From Clostridium sp. C8-1-8 (lineage in GTDB: Bacteria; Bacillota; Clostridia; Clostridiales; Clostridiaceae): a stretch of DNA of 64,000 nt. Position numbers and translations under genes: made by a program. Below the pieces are notes generated by a model. It was not told the origin of the DNA. It ran no database searches and saw only the letters and a list, made by a program, of their open reading frames with translations. Where the stretch lies: the NCBI RefSeq assembly GCF_009928445.1, contig NZ_JAABNO010000024.1, positions 1-64,000 of the forward strand, read 5' to 3'. The stretch's first letter is position 1; every line of letters starts with the position of its first letter. This document shows, one piece after another, positions 1 through 9,172 of this stretch.

Positions 1-70
1 TTCTAATTGCTCGCTCATATAGCATCTCCTTCTTAACCACTTAATTTCAACAATATTCTTAAACATAGCC
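1..70 (-). mobile_element. end of an IS-like element or MITE, cut by the window edge
   Basis: Read on the minus strand, the element begins at 70 with GGCTATGTTTAA. It then carries a ribosome site (AAGGAGATG) and an ATG at 18-16 that opens a frame MSEQLE running off the window. The same end occurs in the complete small element at 59632-59833 and, decayed, at 33003-33062. Whether a full transposase follows lies outside the window. The family was not identified from memory. Confidence 0.6.
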
Positions 71-172
71 AAAAACTAATAAGACTAGCATAAAGAATAA
101 TATTGCAACAATATATATATAATATGATTGTATTACCCTTCTATAAATTATTGAAGACACTGCATCAGATTG

Positions 173-208
173 AAAAACGACTTCTAAGTTACTTAGAAGT
201 CGTTTTTT
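173..208. terminator. bidirectional intrinsic terminator
   Basis: A perfect 12-bp stem (ACGACTTCTAAG with CTTAGAAGTCGT, loop TTA) is flanked by an A run on the left and a T run on the right, so it can work on either strand. Confidence 0.8.
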
Positions 209-223
209 ACTTTGTAGAAGGAT

Positions 224-358
224 ATAAAATTTTTTGCTAGCTAAACCTAGCAATTTCGGTGTATCAGAAACAGATCTTTGGGTTAAATAGAAAAAATAAA
301 ACTATGAAGCCTGCCAGAATTTCTTAACATATATTCAGAAAAGACAGCTACGAAAAAT
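224..358 (+). repeat. dispersed repeat family B, copy 1
   Basis: This stretch of about 135 bp aligns by eye with 50539-50670 (same strand) and 39155-39288 (opposite strand). Shared blocks are ATAAAATTTTTT at the start, CATATATTCAGAAA near the end and GAAAAA at the end. It opens with a hairpin, TTGCTAG / CTAGCAA around loop CTAAAC. Copy 2 has TTATTAG / CTAATAA at the same place, so the pairing is kept although bases differ. No reading frame is shared. Confidence 0.6.
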
Positions 359-391
359 CACACCGAAGAAACTGGCTTCGGTGTGATTTTC
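353..391 (-). terminator. terminator of the CBS-domain gene
   Basis: A 14-bp stem (AATCACACCGAAG and complement) is followed by a T run on the minus strand, about 30 bp past the stop codon of the gene at 420-797. Confidence 0.8.
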
Positions 392-419
392 TATGTACTT
401 TCAAGTAATACTATAATAA

Positions 420-797
420 CTATTCCAGGTTCATGTAATAATCTAATAAGTCTTCAATGGTTACTATACCTACAACTTTATCATCTTCAACTACAGGCAT
501 AGAGATAATATCATTTTTCCTTAAACGCTTGGCTACCACTTCAACATCTTCATTAGCTTGAGCTAGAATAATAGACTTTGACATAACCCAGTCTACAGGA
601 CAGTTTTCATAGTGGCCAGGGGTTATCATAAATCTATAAATATCAGCTTTTACGACCATTCCAACTAAGGCATTACTTTCATCCACTACAGGCATACCAT
701 TTAGGTTAAGTTCATCCATTATTTTCAATGCTTTGTCTATATCATCGTTTACCTTAAGTGTTTTAGTATTGCATTTTAATATACTTTTTATTTTCAT
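420..797 (-). CDS. CBS-domain pair protein
   Basis: This 125-residue protein consists almost only of two CBS domains (about residues 1-60 and 65-125), each ending in a typical G-V/I-V-T/K-x-x-D-I/L segment (GMVVKADI, GIVTIEDLLD). Stand-alone CBS pairs bind adenine nucleotides such as AMP, ATP or S-adenosylmethionine and often regulate a partner; no partner is visible here. It is soluble, without signal or membrane segment. An AGGAGATG ribosome site lies just before the ATG. It is a single gene with its own terminator. The fold is clear; the ligand and target are unknown. Confidence 0.85.
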   Translation of the reverse strand: MKIKSILKCNTKTLKVNDDIDKALKIMDELNLNGMPVVDESNALVGMVVKADIYRFMITPGHYENCPVDWVMSKSIILAQANEDVEVVAKRLRKNDIISMPVVEDDKVVGIVTIEDLLDYYMNLE

Positions 798-959
798 GAT
801 ATCATCTCCTGTTTAAGTGATTATATACTTTCATTTTACTACAAAAAAACATAGAAAAAAACATATATTCAGAAAATTTCGAATAAACAAGGTTGTAGAA
901 ATACATATTTTTACTATAGCAAATTATTACTGGTGTTATTTTGATATAAAGTTATAATT

Positions 960-987
960 TTGATATACATATTTTGTAATATATTAT
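960..987 (+). promoter_or_regulatory. possible promoter of xylFII-lytS-yesN
   Basis: TTGATA and TATTAT are 16 bp apart about 65 bp before the xylFII start. The region is very AT-rich, so similar boxes arise by chance. Confidence 0.35.
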
Positions 988-1052
988 ATAATAAGCATGT
1001 ATATTTTAGTTGTAGCAGAGTAGCCTCAAAATATCAATAAGGAGGAAACGCT

Positions 1053-2021
1053 TTGAAGTATATGTATAAGTTGAAGTATTTGATTATAATAATAATTTTC
1101 GGAATATTCAATTTTATGCTTTTTGGAATCTTTCAAGAGCCTGCTACTGAGAGAGAGCAAATAAAACCAGAGATAGTACTTATTTGCCATGTAAAGTCTA
1201 ATCCTTACTGGCAATATATAAAGAATGGAGCGGAGAAGGCAGCGAAGGAAAGAAATGCAGTTGTAAAGGTTGAAGGACCTGACTATGCCAATGTGGATGA
1301 AGGACTTAAGCTTATAAATATGGCTTATGCAGCAAAGGTTAGCGGAATAATAACCTATGTACAGGAAGAAAGTAAGTATAACTCAGTGATCAATAAGGTT
1401 GTTGATAGTGGAATACCTATTTTGACCATTGATTCAGATGCTCAGCAAAGTAAACGTTTAGCATACGTTGGTACCGATAATATAGGTGCTGGAACTGAAG
1501 GGGCAAAAGAAATGATAAGACAAATAGGTACAGAAGGAAATATTGGAATAGTCATAGGCGGAAAAGAGGTAACTAATCAAAAAGAAAGAGTAGAAGGGTT
1601 TAAAAAGTATATAAACGATAACTCAAAGATTAATATAGTAAGTATAGAATCCTCTGACTCCTATCTTCTTGAAGCTGAACTGGCTGCTAAGAAGATTTTG
1701 ACTAGTAATTATAATATAAAAGCGTTATTTTGTACCTCAGCACTTGATGGAGTAGGTGCGGCTAAGGCAGTATCAACTCTTGGACTTGTAGGAAAAGTAA
1801 AGATAGTAGCTTTTGATGATTTGCCTGAAACTCTTCAGCTTATTCAATCCGGTGTTATCTCTTCAAGTATTGTACAGAAACCGTATCTTATGGGATACAA
1901 TTCAGTAAACATGATAATGGACATATTAGAAGGAAAGAAAGTAAATAAAATAAATTTAACTGATGTACAAGTAGTTGATAAAAATAATATAGACTCGTAT
2001 AACAAAAAGCAAGGAGAGTAA
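1053..2021 (+). CDS. xylFII: membrane-anchored sugar-binding sensor protein XylFII
   Basis: The protein has one N-terminal membrane segment (about residues 8-27, no lipobox) followed by a type I periplasmic-binding fold of the ribose/xylose class (from about residue 40 to 310). It is followed by a LytS-type kinase, a YesN-type regulator and xylFGH. This order matches the XylFII-LytS-YesN system described in C. beijerinckii, where XylFII binds D-xylose outside the cell and activates the kinase. The anchor instead of a lipoprotein signal fits a sensor rather than a transporter component. The TTG start at 1053 is preferred over the ATG at 1062 because AAGGAGG ends 7 bp before it. D-xylose as ligand is inferred from gene order. 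Confidence 0.85.
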   Translation: MKYMYKLKYLIIIIIFGIFNFMLFGIFQEPATEREQIKPEIVLICHVKSNPYWQYIKNGAEKAAKERNAVVKVEGPDYANVDEGLKLINMAYAAKVSGIITYVQEESKYNSVINKVVDSGIPILTIDSDAQQSKRLAYVGTDNIGAGTEGAKEMIRQIGTEGNIGIVIGGKEVTNQKERVEGFKKYINDNSKINIVSIESSDSYLLEAELAAKKILTSNYNIKALFCTSALDGVGAAKAVSTLGLVGKVKIVAFDDLPETLQLIQSGVISSSIVQKPYLMGYNSVNMIMDILEGKKVNKINLTDVQVVDKNNIDSYNKKQGE

Positions 2022-2025
2022 AAGG

Positions 2026-3495
2026 ATGAAGAATAGTTTAAGAAGAAAATTCATTATTTTTGCTCTCATTATTATTGTTCCTTTAGCTACAAGTAATATA
2101 ACCGCAGTATTTACTAATAGAAAAATAAATGAGAATTATTCCATAATGTTAAGCAAGTTAAATACAATAAATGAAATAAAAAATCTTCTTAATGATTCAG
2201 CGGATAACTTTAATAAATATATTCAGACTAATAATGGACAATGCAAAAATGATTATGAAAGATATTTGGACGAGGCATTAAGCAAGGTTAATTCTCTTAA
2301 GGAAATTTCTGATGTTGAAAGTCAATATATCTTAAGAGATTTGATAAATACACTCTACAGCTATAAGGCTGAGGGAGATAAAACCATAGAACTTTACGGA
2401 AATAGAGGACCTATTGACACCTATTATGATCACTATGTTTCTGCCAAGGAGGTGCAGTCTTACTGCAATATTTATATAACTAATCTAACTGACAGTTATA
2501 TAAGCTATAACGATAATATATATAAAAGTTATGAAGTTAAGGAACGTAATATAAACAAGATAATAATTCTATATATTGTTCTTGCTTTACTGATAAGTTC
2601 CTTATCTACATTGTTTTTTATAAAAAATATAAGTTTAAAGCTTAAGCAGTTAGTAAAGGCTTCTAAGAAGGTTGCTAATGGTGACTTTGAGCTTGTTGAA
2701 GGAGAAAACACAGGTATATATGAACTGGACTTATTATCAGAAGCCTTTAACAGTATGACAAAGGATATAAATATATATATAAGTTCTATAAAGAGAAATG
2801 CTGAGCTTGAACGTAAAGTGATAGATGATGAAATAACCATATTAAAATATGAAAATGCACTAAAATTAAGCCAACTAAAAGTTCTTCAATCGCAGATAAA
2901 TCCTCACTTCTTATTTAACACTCTAAATTGTATAAATCAAACAGCCATAAAAGAAAATGCAGCAACTACCGAGGAACTTATAAAATCTGTAGCTGGAATA
3001 TTACGATACAGCCTAACTATGATGGAAAGAAATGCAACTCTAAAGGAAGAAATAGATGTGGTAAAGCAATATATATTCATACAAAAGGTTAGATATGATG
3101 AGAGAGTTACATTTATACTGGATTTTAAAATTGATTTGACAAAGGTAAAAGTTCCAGGTATGACCCTGCAGCCTTTTGTAGAAAATGCTTTTATACATGG
3201 TATAGAACCTAAGGAAGAGGGAGGGAATATAGGGATATTTATATATGAAGAGGATGAATATACAATGGTTCGCATAGAAGATAGCGGTTGTGGAATTGAT
3301 GAAGAAACGCTAACTAGGATAAATTCAGAAGAAAATTCTGGTGGACATATTGGACATACTACTGGAATGGGGATAAAAAGTGTAATTAATAGGCTAGAGT
3401 TGCTTTACGATGAGAAAAACTTATTCTCCATAGAAAGTAAAGAGGGGCTTGGTACAAAAATCTATTTAAAAATTCCTAAAAAGGAGTTGATATAG
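2026..3495 (+). CDS. lytS: LytS/YesM-type sensor histidine kinase of the xylose system
   Basis: This 489-residue protein has a membrane helix at about 7-28, an extracellular helical domain, a second helix at about 177-199, HAMP (about 200-255), a coiled linker and a His_kinase domain with the phosphorylatable His294 in QINPHFLFNTLN. The ATPase domain shows the N box (PFVENAFIHG) and G boxes (DSGCGID, GMGIKSV). In the known system XylFII docks on the extracellular domain and D-xylose changes the complex. The gene starts 4 bp after xylFII, so the two are co-translated. It phosphorylates the YesN-type regulator encoded next. Confidence 0.88.
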   Translation: MKNSLRRKFIIFALIIIVPLATSNITAVFTNRKINENYSIMLSKLNTINEIKNLLNDSADNFNKYIQTNNGQCKNDYERYLDEALSKVNSLKEISDVESQYILRDLINTLYSYKAEGDKTIELYGNRGPIDTYYDHYVSAKEVQSYCNIYITNLTDSYISYNDNIYKSYEVKERNINKIIILYIVLALLISSLSTLFFIKNISLKLKQLVKASKKVANGDFELVEGENTGIYELDLLSEAFNSMTKDINIYISSIKRNAELERKVIDDEITILKYENALKLSQLKVLQSQINPHFLFNTLNCINQTAIKENAATTEELIKSVAGILRYSLTMMERNATLKEEIDVVKQYIFIQKVRYDERVTFILDFKIDLTKVKVPGMTLQPFVENAFIHGIEPKEEGGNIGIFIYEEDEYTMVRIEDSGCGIDEETLTRINSEENSGGHIGHTTGMGIKSVINRLELLYDEKNLFSIESKEGLGTKIYLKIPKKELI

Positions 3496-3497
3496 AC

Positions 3498-4757
3498 ATG
3501 GTAAAACTTCTTATAGCTGACGATGAAAAGTATGATAGAGAGGCTATTATAAGTATTCTAAATGGGGAATTTGGTAATAAGCTTGAGGTATTTGAGGCTC
3601 GTAACGGTAGAGAAGCTATTGAAGTATCTGAGCAATATAGGCCAGATATAGTAATAACTGATATAAAAATGCCTGGAATAAATGGAATCATTGCTATCGA
3701 AGAGATAAAAAGGTCTCTTCCTAATACTTATTTCATAATACTGACTGCTTATGACTACTTTGACTTTGCAGTTGAGGCTGTTAAGAATAATGTTAAGGAG
3801 TATATACTAAAGCCTTTTGGAAGATTAGAGCTTGTGGACAAAATAAGAAAAGCTATAACATATGTGGATAAAGAGAAAGCCAAGAGAAAAAGCGAAATTG
3901 AGAATGCAGAAAAACTTAATAATTTAATTTCAGCCATGGAAAATGAACTGAGTTATTATATATTAAGCAATACCTTTGAAGCCATAGATGAACAGATGTA
4001 TAAGGATTATCTAAACTTAACTTTTGAGAACACCTGCTCTATGGTAATTGAAGTAGATGATAATACTGGACTTTGTAATAACCAAACTAAGAAAAAGATT
4101 GGAGAGTATATTAAAGGATATATTAATTTGAAGTATAGAGCTATAGGTACCTATAGGTTTACTAAGGAATTGGTCTATTTTATAGAAGCCCCTATGGATC
4201 GTAGTGATGAAGATAAAAAGATTACAGTGGTAAAGCTTGCAGTTGATATAAGAAAAGAAGTAAAAAGATTATTTGAGATTCCTATAAACGTAGGAATAGG
4301 TAGGTGCTATACTGGACTTTCTGAAATTTATACTTCCTACAAGGAAGCCTGTGCATCCTTAGATAAAAGAGGCGATAACAATATTTGTCATATTGATAAT
4401 GTTAAGGAAAATCAAAATGATAGTGGCCATAATGTAGATAGTAATAAATTAATGCTATTTAAAGATATAGAAAAGTATATAATTGATAATATGGTAGAGG
4501 AGCTTGATTTAGATACTGTAGCTGCAAAGTTTAACTTGAGTTGTTATTATTTCAGCAGAACCTTTAAAGAGGTGGTAGGCTGTAACTTTTCAGATTATAT
4601 AAATATAGTTAGGATAAAAAAGGCTAAAGAAATGCTTAAAGATAATTCGAAAAGTATAAAAGAAGTTTGTTTTTCTGTAGGTTATAACGATCCTAATTAT
4701 TTTAGTAAGGTTTTTAAAAAGTACGAGGGACAAAGTCCTACAGAGTTTAGAAGATAG
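3498..4757 (+). CDS. yesN: YesN-type response regulator, AraC family
   Basis: The 419-residue protein has an N-terminal receiver domain with Asp8/Asp9, the phosphoacceptor Asp55 (VITDIKMPG), Thr84 and Lys106 (ILKPF), a middle region of about 180 residues, and a C-terminal AraC helix-turn-helix pair (about 320-417, ending YNDPNYFSKVFKKYEGQSP). It begins 2 bp after the kinase gene. By position and family it is the activator of xylFGH downstream. Its binding site is not certain; the 5000-5150 region before xylF is the obvious place. Confidence 0.88.
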   Translation: MVKLLIADDEKYDREAIISILNGEFGNKLEVFEARNGREAIEVSEQYRPDIVITDIKMPGINGIIAIEEIKRSLPNTYFIILTAYDYFDFAVEAVKNNVKEYILKPFGRLELVDKIRKAITYVDKEKAKRKSEIENAEKLNNLISAMENELSYYILSNTFEAIDEQMYKDYLNLTFENTCSMVIEVDDNTGLCNNQTKKKIGEYIKGYINLKYRAIGTYRFTKELVYFIEAPMDRSDEDKKITVVKLAVDIRKEVKRLFEIPINVGIGRCYTGLSEIYTSYKEACASLDKRGDNNICHIDNVKENQNDSGHNVDSNKLMLFKDIEKYIIDNMVEELDLDTVAAKFNLSCYYFSRTFKEVVGCNFSDYINIVRIKKAKEMLKDNSKSIKEVCFSVGYNDPNYFSKVFKKYEGQSPTEFRR

Positions 4758-4792
4758 ATCAGGGAGAGAGGAACTCCAAAGTACAACTTTAT

Positions 4793-4901
4793 ATATAGGT
4801 ATCCAACTTCAACTATTAATTAATATATGTCCCATAATGCCCAGAAGCCGGGATTATCGAACATATATTAAGTTTTCGTAAAGAATACCTATACTATAGG
4901 A
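4793..4901 (+). promoter_or_regulatory. stacked-hairpin RNA element before xylFGH, attenuator-like
   Basis: Three nested perfect stems are visible: outer ATAGGTAT / ATACCTAT (4795-4802 with 4885-4892), middle TTAATATATGT with ACATATATTAA (4820-4830 with 4861-4871) and inner ATAAT-CCC with GGG-ATTAT around loop AGAAGCC. The outer 3' arm could instead pair with the 3' arm of the terminator at 4957-5000, giving mutually exclusive folds. No known riboswitch consensus was recognised. It could also be only a long 3' hairpin of the yesN transcript. Confidence 0.5.
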
Positions 4902-4956
4902 CTGTTTATCTATGAGGTAACTTGATTAAAGCTAGAGGGCAAATAATATATAACAG

Positions 4957-5000
4957 TACCTATGTAGTAGTTTTATAAATTACTATATAGGTATTTTTTT
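4957..5000 (+). terminator. intrinsic terminator between yesN and xylF
   Basis: A 13-bp stem (TACCTATGTAGTA with TACTATATAGGTA, one wobble) is followed by seven T. It may end the sensor operon or act as the off-state of the leader fold just upstream. Confidence 0.8.
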
Positions 5001-5150
5001 GTCTTTAAAATTTCAACAATAGATTACTAGTACAAAGCAAGTAAATACCTTTAGTTAAACGTATTCACAAACTATAATAAGGCTGTGGTCAAAATCCAAA
5101 AACAGTGTGAAAAAAATTTACACTAACTTATAAAATAAGGGGGAATAGAA

Positions 5151-6242
5151 ATGAAAAAATTACTTGCATCTATCTTAACCTTAGGCTTAGCGGTAACTTT
5201 AGCTGGCTGTGGAGGTACTGGTGGAAAGAAATCAGATTCAGCAGCTTCAAACAAGCAGCTTATAGGTGTAGCTATGCCTACTCAATCACTTCAAAGGTGG
5301 AATCAGGATGGAGCAAACATGAAATCTGAATTGGAGTCTAAAGGCTATAAGGTTGAACTTCAATATGCCAATAATGATGTTAATACCCAAACTCAACAGT
5401 TAGAAAACATGATAACAAAGGGGTGTAAGGTTCTAGTAATAGCTTCTATTGATGGATCTGCTCTTTCAGATGTACTTAAAAAGGCTGCTGACAATGGAGT
5501 AAAAGTAGTAGCTTATGACAGATTGATAATGAAGAGTCCTAATGTAGATTATTATGCAACTTTTGATAACTTTAAGGTTGGAGTTATACAAGGGCAATAT
5601 ATAGAAAAGCAACTTGGATTAAAGGATGGAAAAGGTCCATTTAATATAGAGTTATTTGGCGGTTCACCTGATGACAATAATGCTACATTCTTCTACAACG
5701 GAGCAATGAGTATATTACAACCTTATATAGACAATGGAAAGTTAGTTGTTTCTAGTGGACAAAAGGATTTTACTACTATAGCAATCCAAGGCTGGGATTC
5801 TGCTAAAGCTCAAGCAAGAATGGATAACTTAATTACTGCAAACTATGCAAAAGGCAAAAAACTTGATGCAGTATTATCTCCAAATGATAGCTTAGCAATA
5901 GGTATAGTAGCTTCTTTGAAAAATGCTGGTTATGGCAGTTCTGATAAGGCATACCCAATATTAACTGGACAAGACTGTGACAAGCCAAATGTTATAGCTA
6001 TGATTAATAAGCAGCAATCAATGTCAATATTCAAAGATACAAGAACTCTAGCAACTAAAGTGGTTGAGATGGTTGATAGTTTGTTACAAGGTAAGGAAGC
6101 TTCCGTAAACGATACAAAGACCTATAATAACGGAAGTAAGGTTGTACCATCCTTCTTATGTGATCCTGTTTACGCTGATTCTTCTAACTATAAGCAAATA
6201 CTTATAGATAGCGGTTATTACAAGGAAGCAGATTTGAAATAA
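5151..6242 (+). CDS. xylF: D-xylose ABC transporter substrate-binding lipoprotein
   Basis: This 363-residue protein has a lipoprotein signal peptide (lipobox LAGC, about Cys20) followed by a sugar-binding fold with the XylF-type region SLQRWNQDG. It captures D-xylose at the outer membrane face and hands it to XylGH. An AGGGGGA ribosome site precedes the ATG. A short hairpin separates it from xylG, a common arrangement that gives more binding protein than transporter. The 393 bp before it hold the leader fold, a terminator and probable YesN and promoter sites. A cre-like site near 5060 was too weak to call. Confidence 0.88.
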   Translation: MKKLLASILTLGLAVTLAGCGGTGGKKSDSAASNKQLIGVAMPTQSLQRWNQDGANMKSELESKGYKVELQYANNDVNTQTQQLENMITKGCKVLVIASIDGSALSDVLKKAADNGVKVVAYDRLIMKSPNVDYYATFDNFKVGVIQGQYIEKQLGLKDGKGPFNIELFGGSPDDNNATFFYNGAMSILQPYIDNGKLVVSSGQKDFTTIAIQGWDSAKAQARMDNLITANYAKGKKLDAVLSPNDSLAIGIVASLKNAGYGSSDKAYPILTGQDCDKPNVIAMINKQQSMSIFKDTRTLATKVVEMVDSLLQGKEASVNDTKTYNNGSKVVPSFLCDPVYADSSNYKQILIDSGYYKEADLK

Positions 6243-6263
6243 TAAAAAACAGTAGTAAATTTA

Positions 6264-6286
6264 GCCGAGTTACAGTGCTCGGCTTT
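6264..6286 (+). terminator. intra-operon hairpin between xylF and xylG
   Basis: GCCGAG and CTCGGC form a short stem followed only by TTTATAA. It is probably a leaky terminator or an mRNA-stabilising end for the xylF message. Confidence 0.55.
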
Positions 6287-6338
6287 ATAAGCATAGCATG
6301 AAAACAGAAATAAATGTATCAAGATTGGAGGGGACAAG

Positions 6339-7874
6339 ATGGAGGATTATATTCTTCAAATGAAAGACATAACAAAGACCTTTCCTGGAGTAAAGGCTTT
6401 AAATAATGTAAATATAAATGTAAAAAGAGGTGAAGTTCATGCTCTTATTGGAGAAAATGGAGCAGGGAAATCCACTCTAATGAATGTTTTAAGCGGCATA
6501 TATCCTTATGGAACATATACTGGAGACATTATCTATGAAGGAAAAGAATGTAGGTTTACTAATATAAAGGATAGCGAGAAGCAAGGAATAGTAATAATTC
6601 ATCAGGAATTAGCTTTAATTCCATATCTATCAATAGCTGAGAACATATTCTTAGGTAATGAAAGAGCAAAAAATAGTTTTATAAGCTGGCGTGAAACTAA
6701 AGATAAAGCAGCAGAAATGTTGAAGAGAATAGGTTTAAGTGAAAATCCCAATAAACAGATTATTGATATAGGGGTTGGAAAACAGCAGCTAGTAGAAATA
6801 GCGAAGGCTTTGGCTAAAAATGTTAAGCTTCTAATACTAGATGAGCCTACGGCAGCTTTAAATGAAGAAGATTCGGATCATTTGCTTAATCTTATGTTAG
6901 AACTTAAGCAGCAAGGAATTTCCTCAATACTAATTTCTCATAAGCTTAATGAAGTGGTAAAAGTAGCTGACAGAGTTACAGTAATTAGAGATGGAGCAAC
7001 TATAGAAACCTTAGAAAATGATGGTGATATAAGTGAAGATAGAATCATCAAGGGAATGGTTGGAAGAGACTTAACCCATAGGTTCCCAGAACATACTCCG
7101 AAGATTGGAGAGGTGGTTTTCGAGGTAAGAGATTGGAATGTATATGATCCGTTGATACCTCAAAGAAGAGTAATTAAGGATATGAATATAAAAGTAAGAA
7201 AGGGAGAAATAGTTGGACTTTCAGGCCTTATGGGAGCAGGAAGAACAGAGTTTGCCATGAGTATATTTGGAAAGGCTTATGGTACTCATATTAGTGGGAA
7301 ACTACTAAAAGACGGAAAGGAAATCACAATTAATAATATAAGGCAAGCTATAGAAAAGGGAATAGCCTATACTACAGAAGATAGAAAAACTGCAGGCTTA
7401 AATCTAATAGACAACATAAAGAATAACATAACTATAGCTAACTTATTTGGGATAAGCAGAAATTATGTTATAGACAAGGGAAGACAAACTAAAGTTGCTG
7501 AAGAGTTTAGAAGAAAGCTAAATATAAAAACTCCATCAATACTTCAAAACGTAGGTAATCTATCCGGTGGAAATCAGCAGAAGGTAGTCTTAAGCAAATG
7601 GATATTTACTGAACCAGATATTCTTATATTAGATGAACCAACAAGAGGAATAGATATAGGTGCAAAATATGAGATATATAAGATAATAAACGACTTAGCT
7701 GACAGCGGTAAGTCAGTAATTTTTATATCCTCAGAATTGCCTGAGATACTAGGAGTTTGTGATAGGATCTATGTTATTAATGAAGGAAAAATAGTAGGTG
7801 AGTTGGATAAAAAAGATGCATCTCAGGAATCAATAATGAAATGCATAATGAATAGTAATAGGGAGGTTATTTAG
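6339..7874 (+). CDS. xylG: xylose ABC transporter ATP-binding protein
   Basis: The 511-residue protein holds two fused ABC domains as in all monosaccharide (CUT2) importers. The first has Walker A GENGAGKST and Walker B LLILDEPTAAL. The second has a degenerate Walker A (GLMGAGRTE), the signature LSGGNQQK and Walker B LILDEPTRGID. It drives D-xylose import with XylF and XylH at the inner face of the membrane. The length is normal for XylG/RbsA. It ends 1 bp before xylH. The family is sure; xylose specificity rests on the neighbours. Confidence 0.9.
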   Translation: MEDYILQMKDITKTFPGVKALNNVNINVKRGEVHALIGENGAGKSTLMNVLSGIYPYGTYTGDIIYEGKECRFTNIKDSEKQGIVIIHQELALIPYLSIAENIFLGNERAKNSFISWRETKDKAAEMLKRIGLSENPNKQIIDIGVGKQQLVEIAKALAKNVKLLILDEPTAALNEEDSDHLLNLMLELKQQGISSILISHKLNEVVKVADRVTVIRDGATIETLENDGDISEDRIIKGMVGRDLTHRFPEHTPKIGEVVFEVRDWNVYDPLIPQRRVIKDMNIKVRKGEIVGLSGLMGAGRTEFAMSIFGKAYGTHISGKLLKDGKEITINNIRQAIEKGIAYTTEDRKTAGLNLIDNIKNNITIANLFGISRNYVIDKGRQTKVAEEFRRKLNIKTPSILQNVGNLSGGNQQKVVLSKWIFTEPDILILDEPTRGIDIGAKYEIYKIINDLADSGKSVIFISSELPEILGVCDRIYVINEGKIVGELDKKDASQESIMKCIMNSNREVI

Positions 7875-7875
7875 G

Positions 7876-9087
7876 ATGCAAACAGTTCAAAAATCTGGAG
7901 AGAATACTAAGCACAATGTTGCGGATTTAATAAAAAATACTTTTAAGAGCAATGTAAGACAGTATGCAATGCTTATTGCATTGGTAGTTATTATAATTAT
8001 ATTTCAGGTTTTAACCGATGGAATACTGCTAGTGCCAATGAATGTAGCCAATCTAATACTTCAGAATAGTTATGTATTCATTTTAGCTATAGGAATGACT
8101 TTATGTATTTTGACAGGAGGAAATATTGATCTTTCTGTAGGTTCTGTATGTGCCTTCATAGGTGCGCTGCTTGGTACTTTTATAATAAGCATGAAAATGA
8201 GTACTGGTGTAGCTATAGTTCTTTGTCTAGTAGCAGGACTAATCATAGGTATATGGCAAGGTTTTTGGATAGCCTATGTAAGAATTCCGGCATTTATAGT
8301 AACGCTTGCAGGTATGCTTATATTTAGAGGACTTACGATTACAATGCTTAAGGGACTAACTTTGTCACCATTTCCAGAAAGCTTTCAAAAGATAAGTGGA
8401 GGTTATATACCAGATATTTTTAAAGGAACTGGTGGATTAAACCTAACAGCAATTATAGCAGGTATCATAATTTCTATAATTTATGCTATCTTAGAGGTAA
8501 GAAAATGGAGTCTAAGTAAAAAGAGTGAGTACGAAAGTAACTCCGTATATCTTTTAATAGGGAAGCTGGCAGTTGTAGTTTTGGCTACAAACCTAGTATT
8601 TTATTGGTTCGCAAAATACAAGGGAATACCTGTAATCTTTATAATAGTTTGTATATTGGTATTCATATACTCTTTCTTTGCAAACAACACTGTTCAAGGA
8701 AGATATCTATATGCTATGGGAGGTAATGAAAAGGCAGCAAAACTTTCAGGAATAAATACTAATAGGGTATTGTTCTTCTCTTATGTAAACATGGCAGTGC
8801 TAGGAGCAGTAGCTAGTATAGCCTTTACTTCAAGATTAAATGCAGCAGCACCTCAATCAGGTACAAACTTTGAGCTTGATGCAATTGCAGCTTGCTTCAT
8901 AGGAGGGGCGTCAGCTTACGGTGGTGTTGGTACAGTAATAGGAGCTATAATAGGAGCACTTGTTATGGGTGTATTGAACAATGGTATGTCAATAATGGGA
9001 GTTGGCAGTGATATGCAGATGACCATAAAAGGTTTCGTACTACTGATGGCAGTAGCTTTTGATGTATTCTCAAAATCAAAGAGATAG
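7876..9087 (+). CDS. xylH: xylose ABC transporter permease
   Basis: This 403-residue membrane protein of the CUT2 permease family has about ten hydrophobic segments, including the conserved GGNIDLSVGS motif after the third segment and a C-terminal GAIIGALVMGVLNNGM segment. It forms the membrane channel of the XylFGH importer. GGGAGGT lies inside the end of xylG, so the two genes are translationally linked. A strong terminator follows. Confidence 0.9.
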   Translation: MQTVQKSGENTKHNVADLIKNTFKSNVRQYAMLIALVVIIIIFQVLTDGILLVPMNVANLILQNSYVFILAIGMTLCILTGGNIDLSVGSVCAFIGALLGTFIISMKMSTGVAIVLCLVAGLIIGIWQGFWIAYVRIPAFIVTLAGMLIFRGLTITMLKGLTLSPFPESFQKISGGYIPDIFKGTGGLNLTAIIAGIIISIIYAILEVRKWSLSKKSEYESNSVYLLIGKLAVVVLATNLVFYWFAKYKGIPVIFIIVCILVFIYSFFANNTVQGRYLYAMGGNEKAAKLSGINTNRVLFFSYVNMAVLGAVASIAFTSRLNAAAPQSGTNFELDAIAACFIGGASAYGGVGTVIGAIIGALVMGVLNNGMSIMGVGSDMQMTIKGFVLLMAVAFDVFSKSKR

Positions 9088-9092
9088 TTTTT

Positions 9093-9117
9093 AGGAGGGG
9101 ATAGCCCCTCCTTTTAA
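9093..9117 (+). terminator. terminator of xylFGH
   Basis: AGGAGGGG and CCCCTCCT form a stem around ATAG, followed by TTTAAT, 5 bp after the xylH stop. Confidence 0.8.
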
Positions 9118-9172
9118 TACGTGAATTAAGCTTACTACATGTTCATTTATTGTAATTCTTCAAGTCTAAACT

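Noticed and set aside
59..253. A 64-codon open frame on the minus strand at the left end
   Set aside because: It runs through the element end, a perfect terminator hairpin and the start of repeat B, has no ribosome site and resembles no protein.
5055..5070. Possible cre site before xylF
   Set aside because: GTTAAACGTATTCA differs from the cre consensus at three positions, too many in AT-rich DNA.
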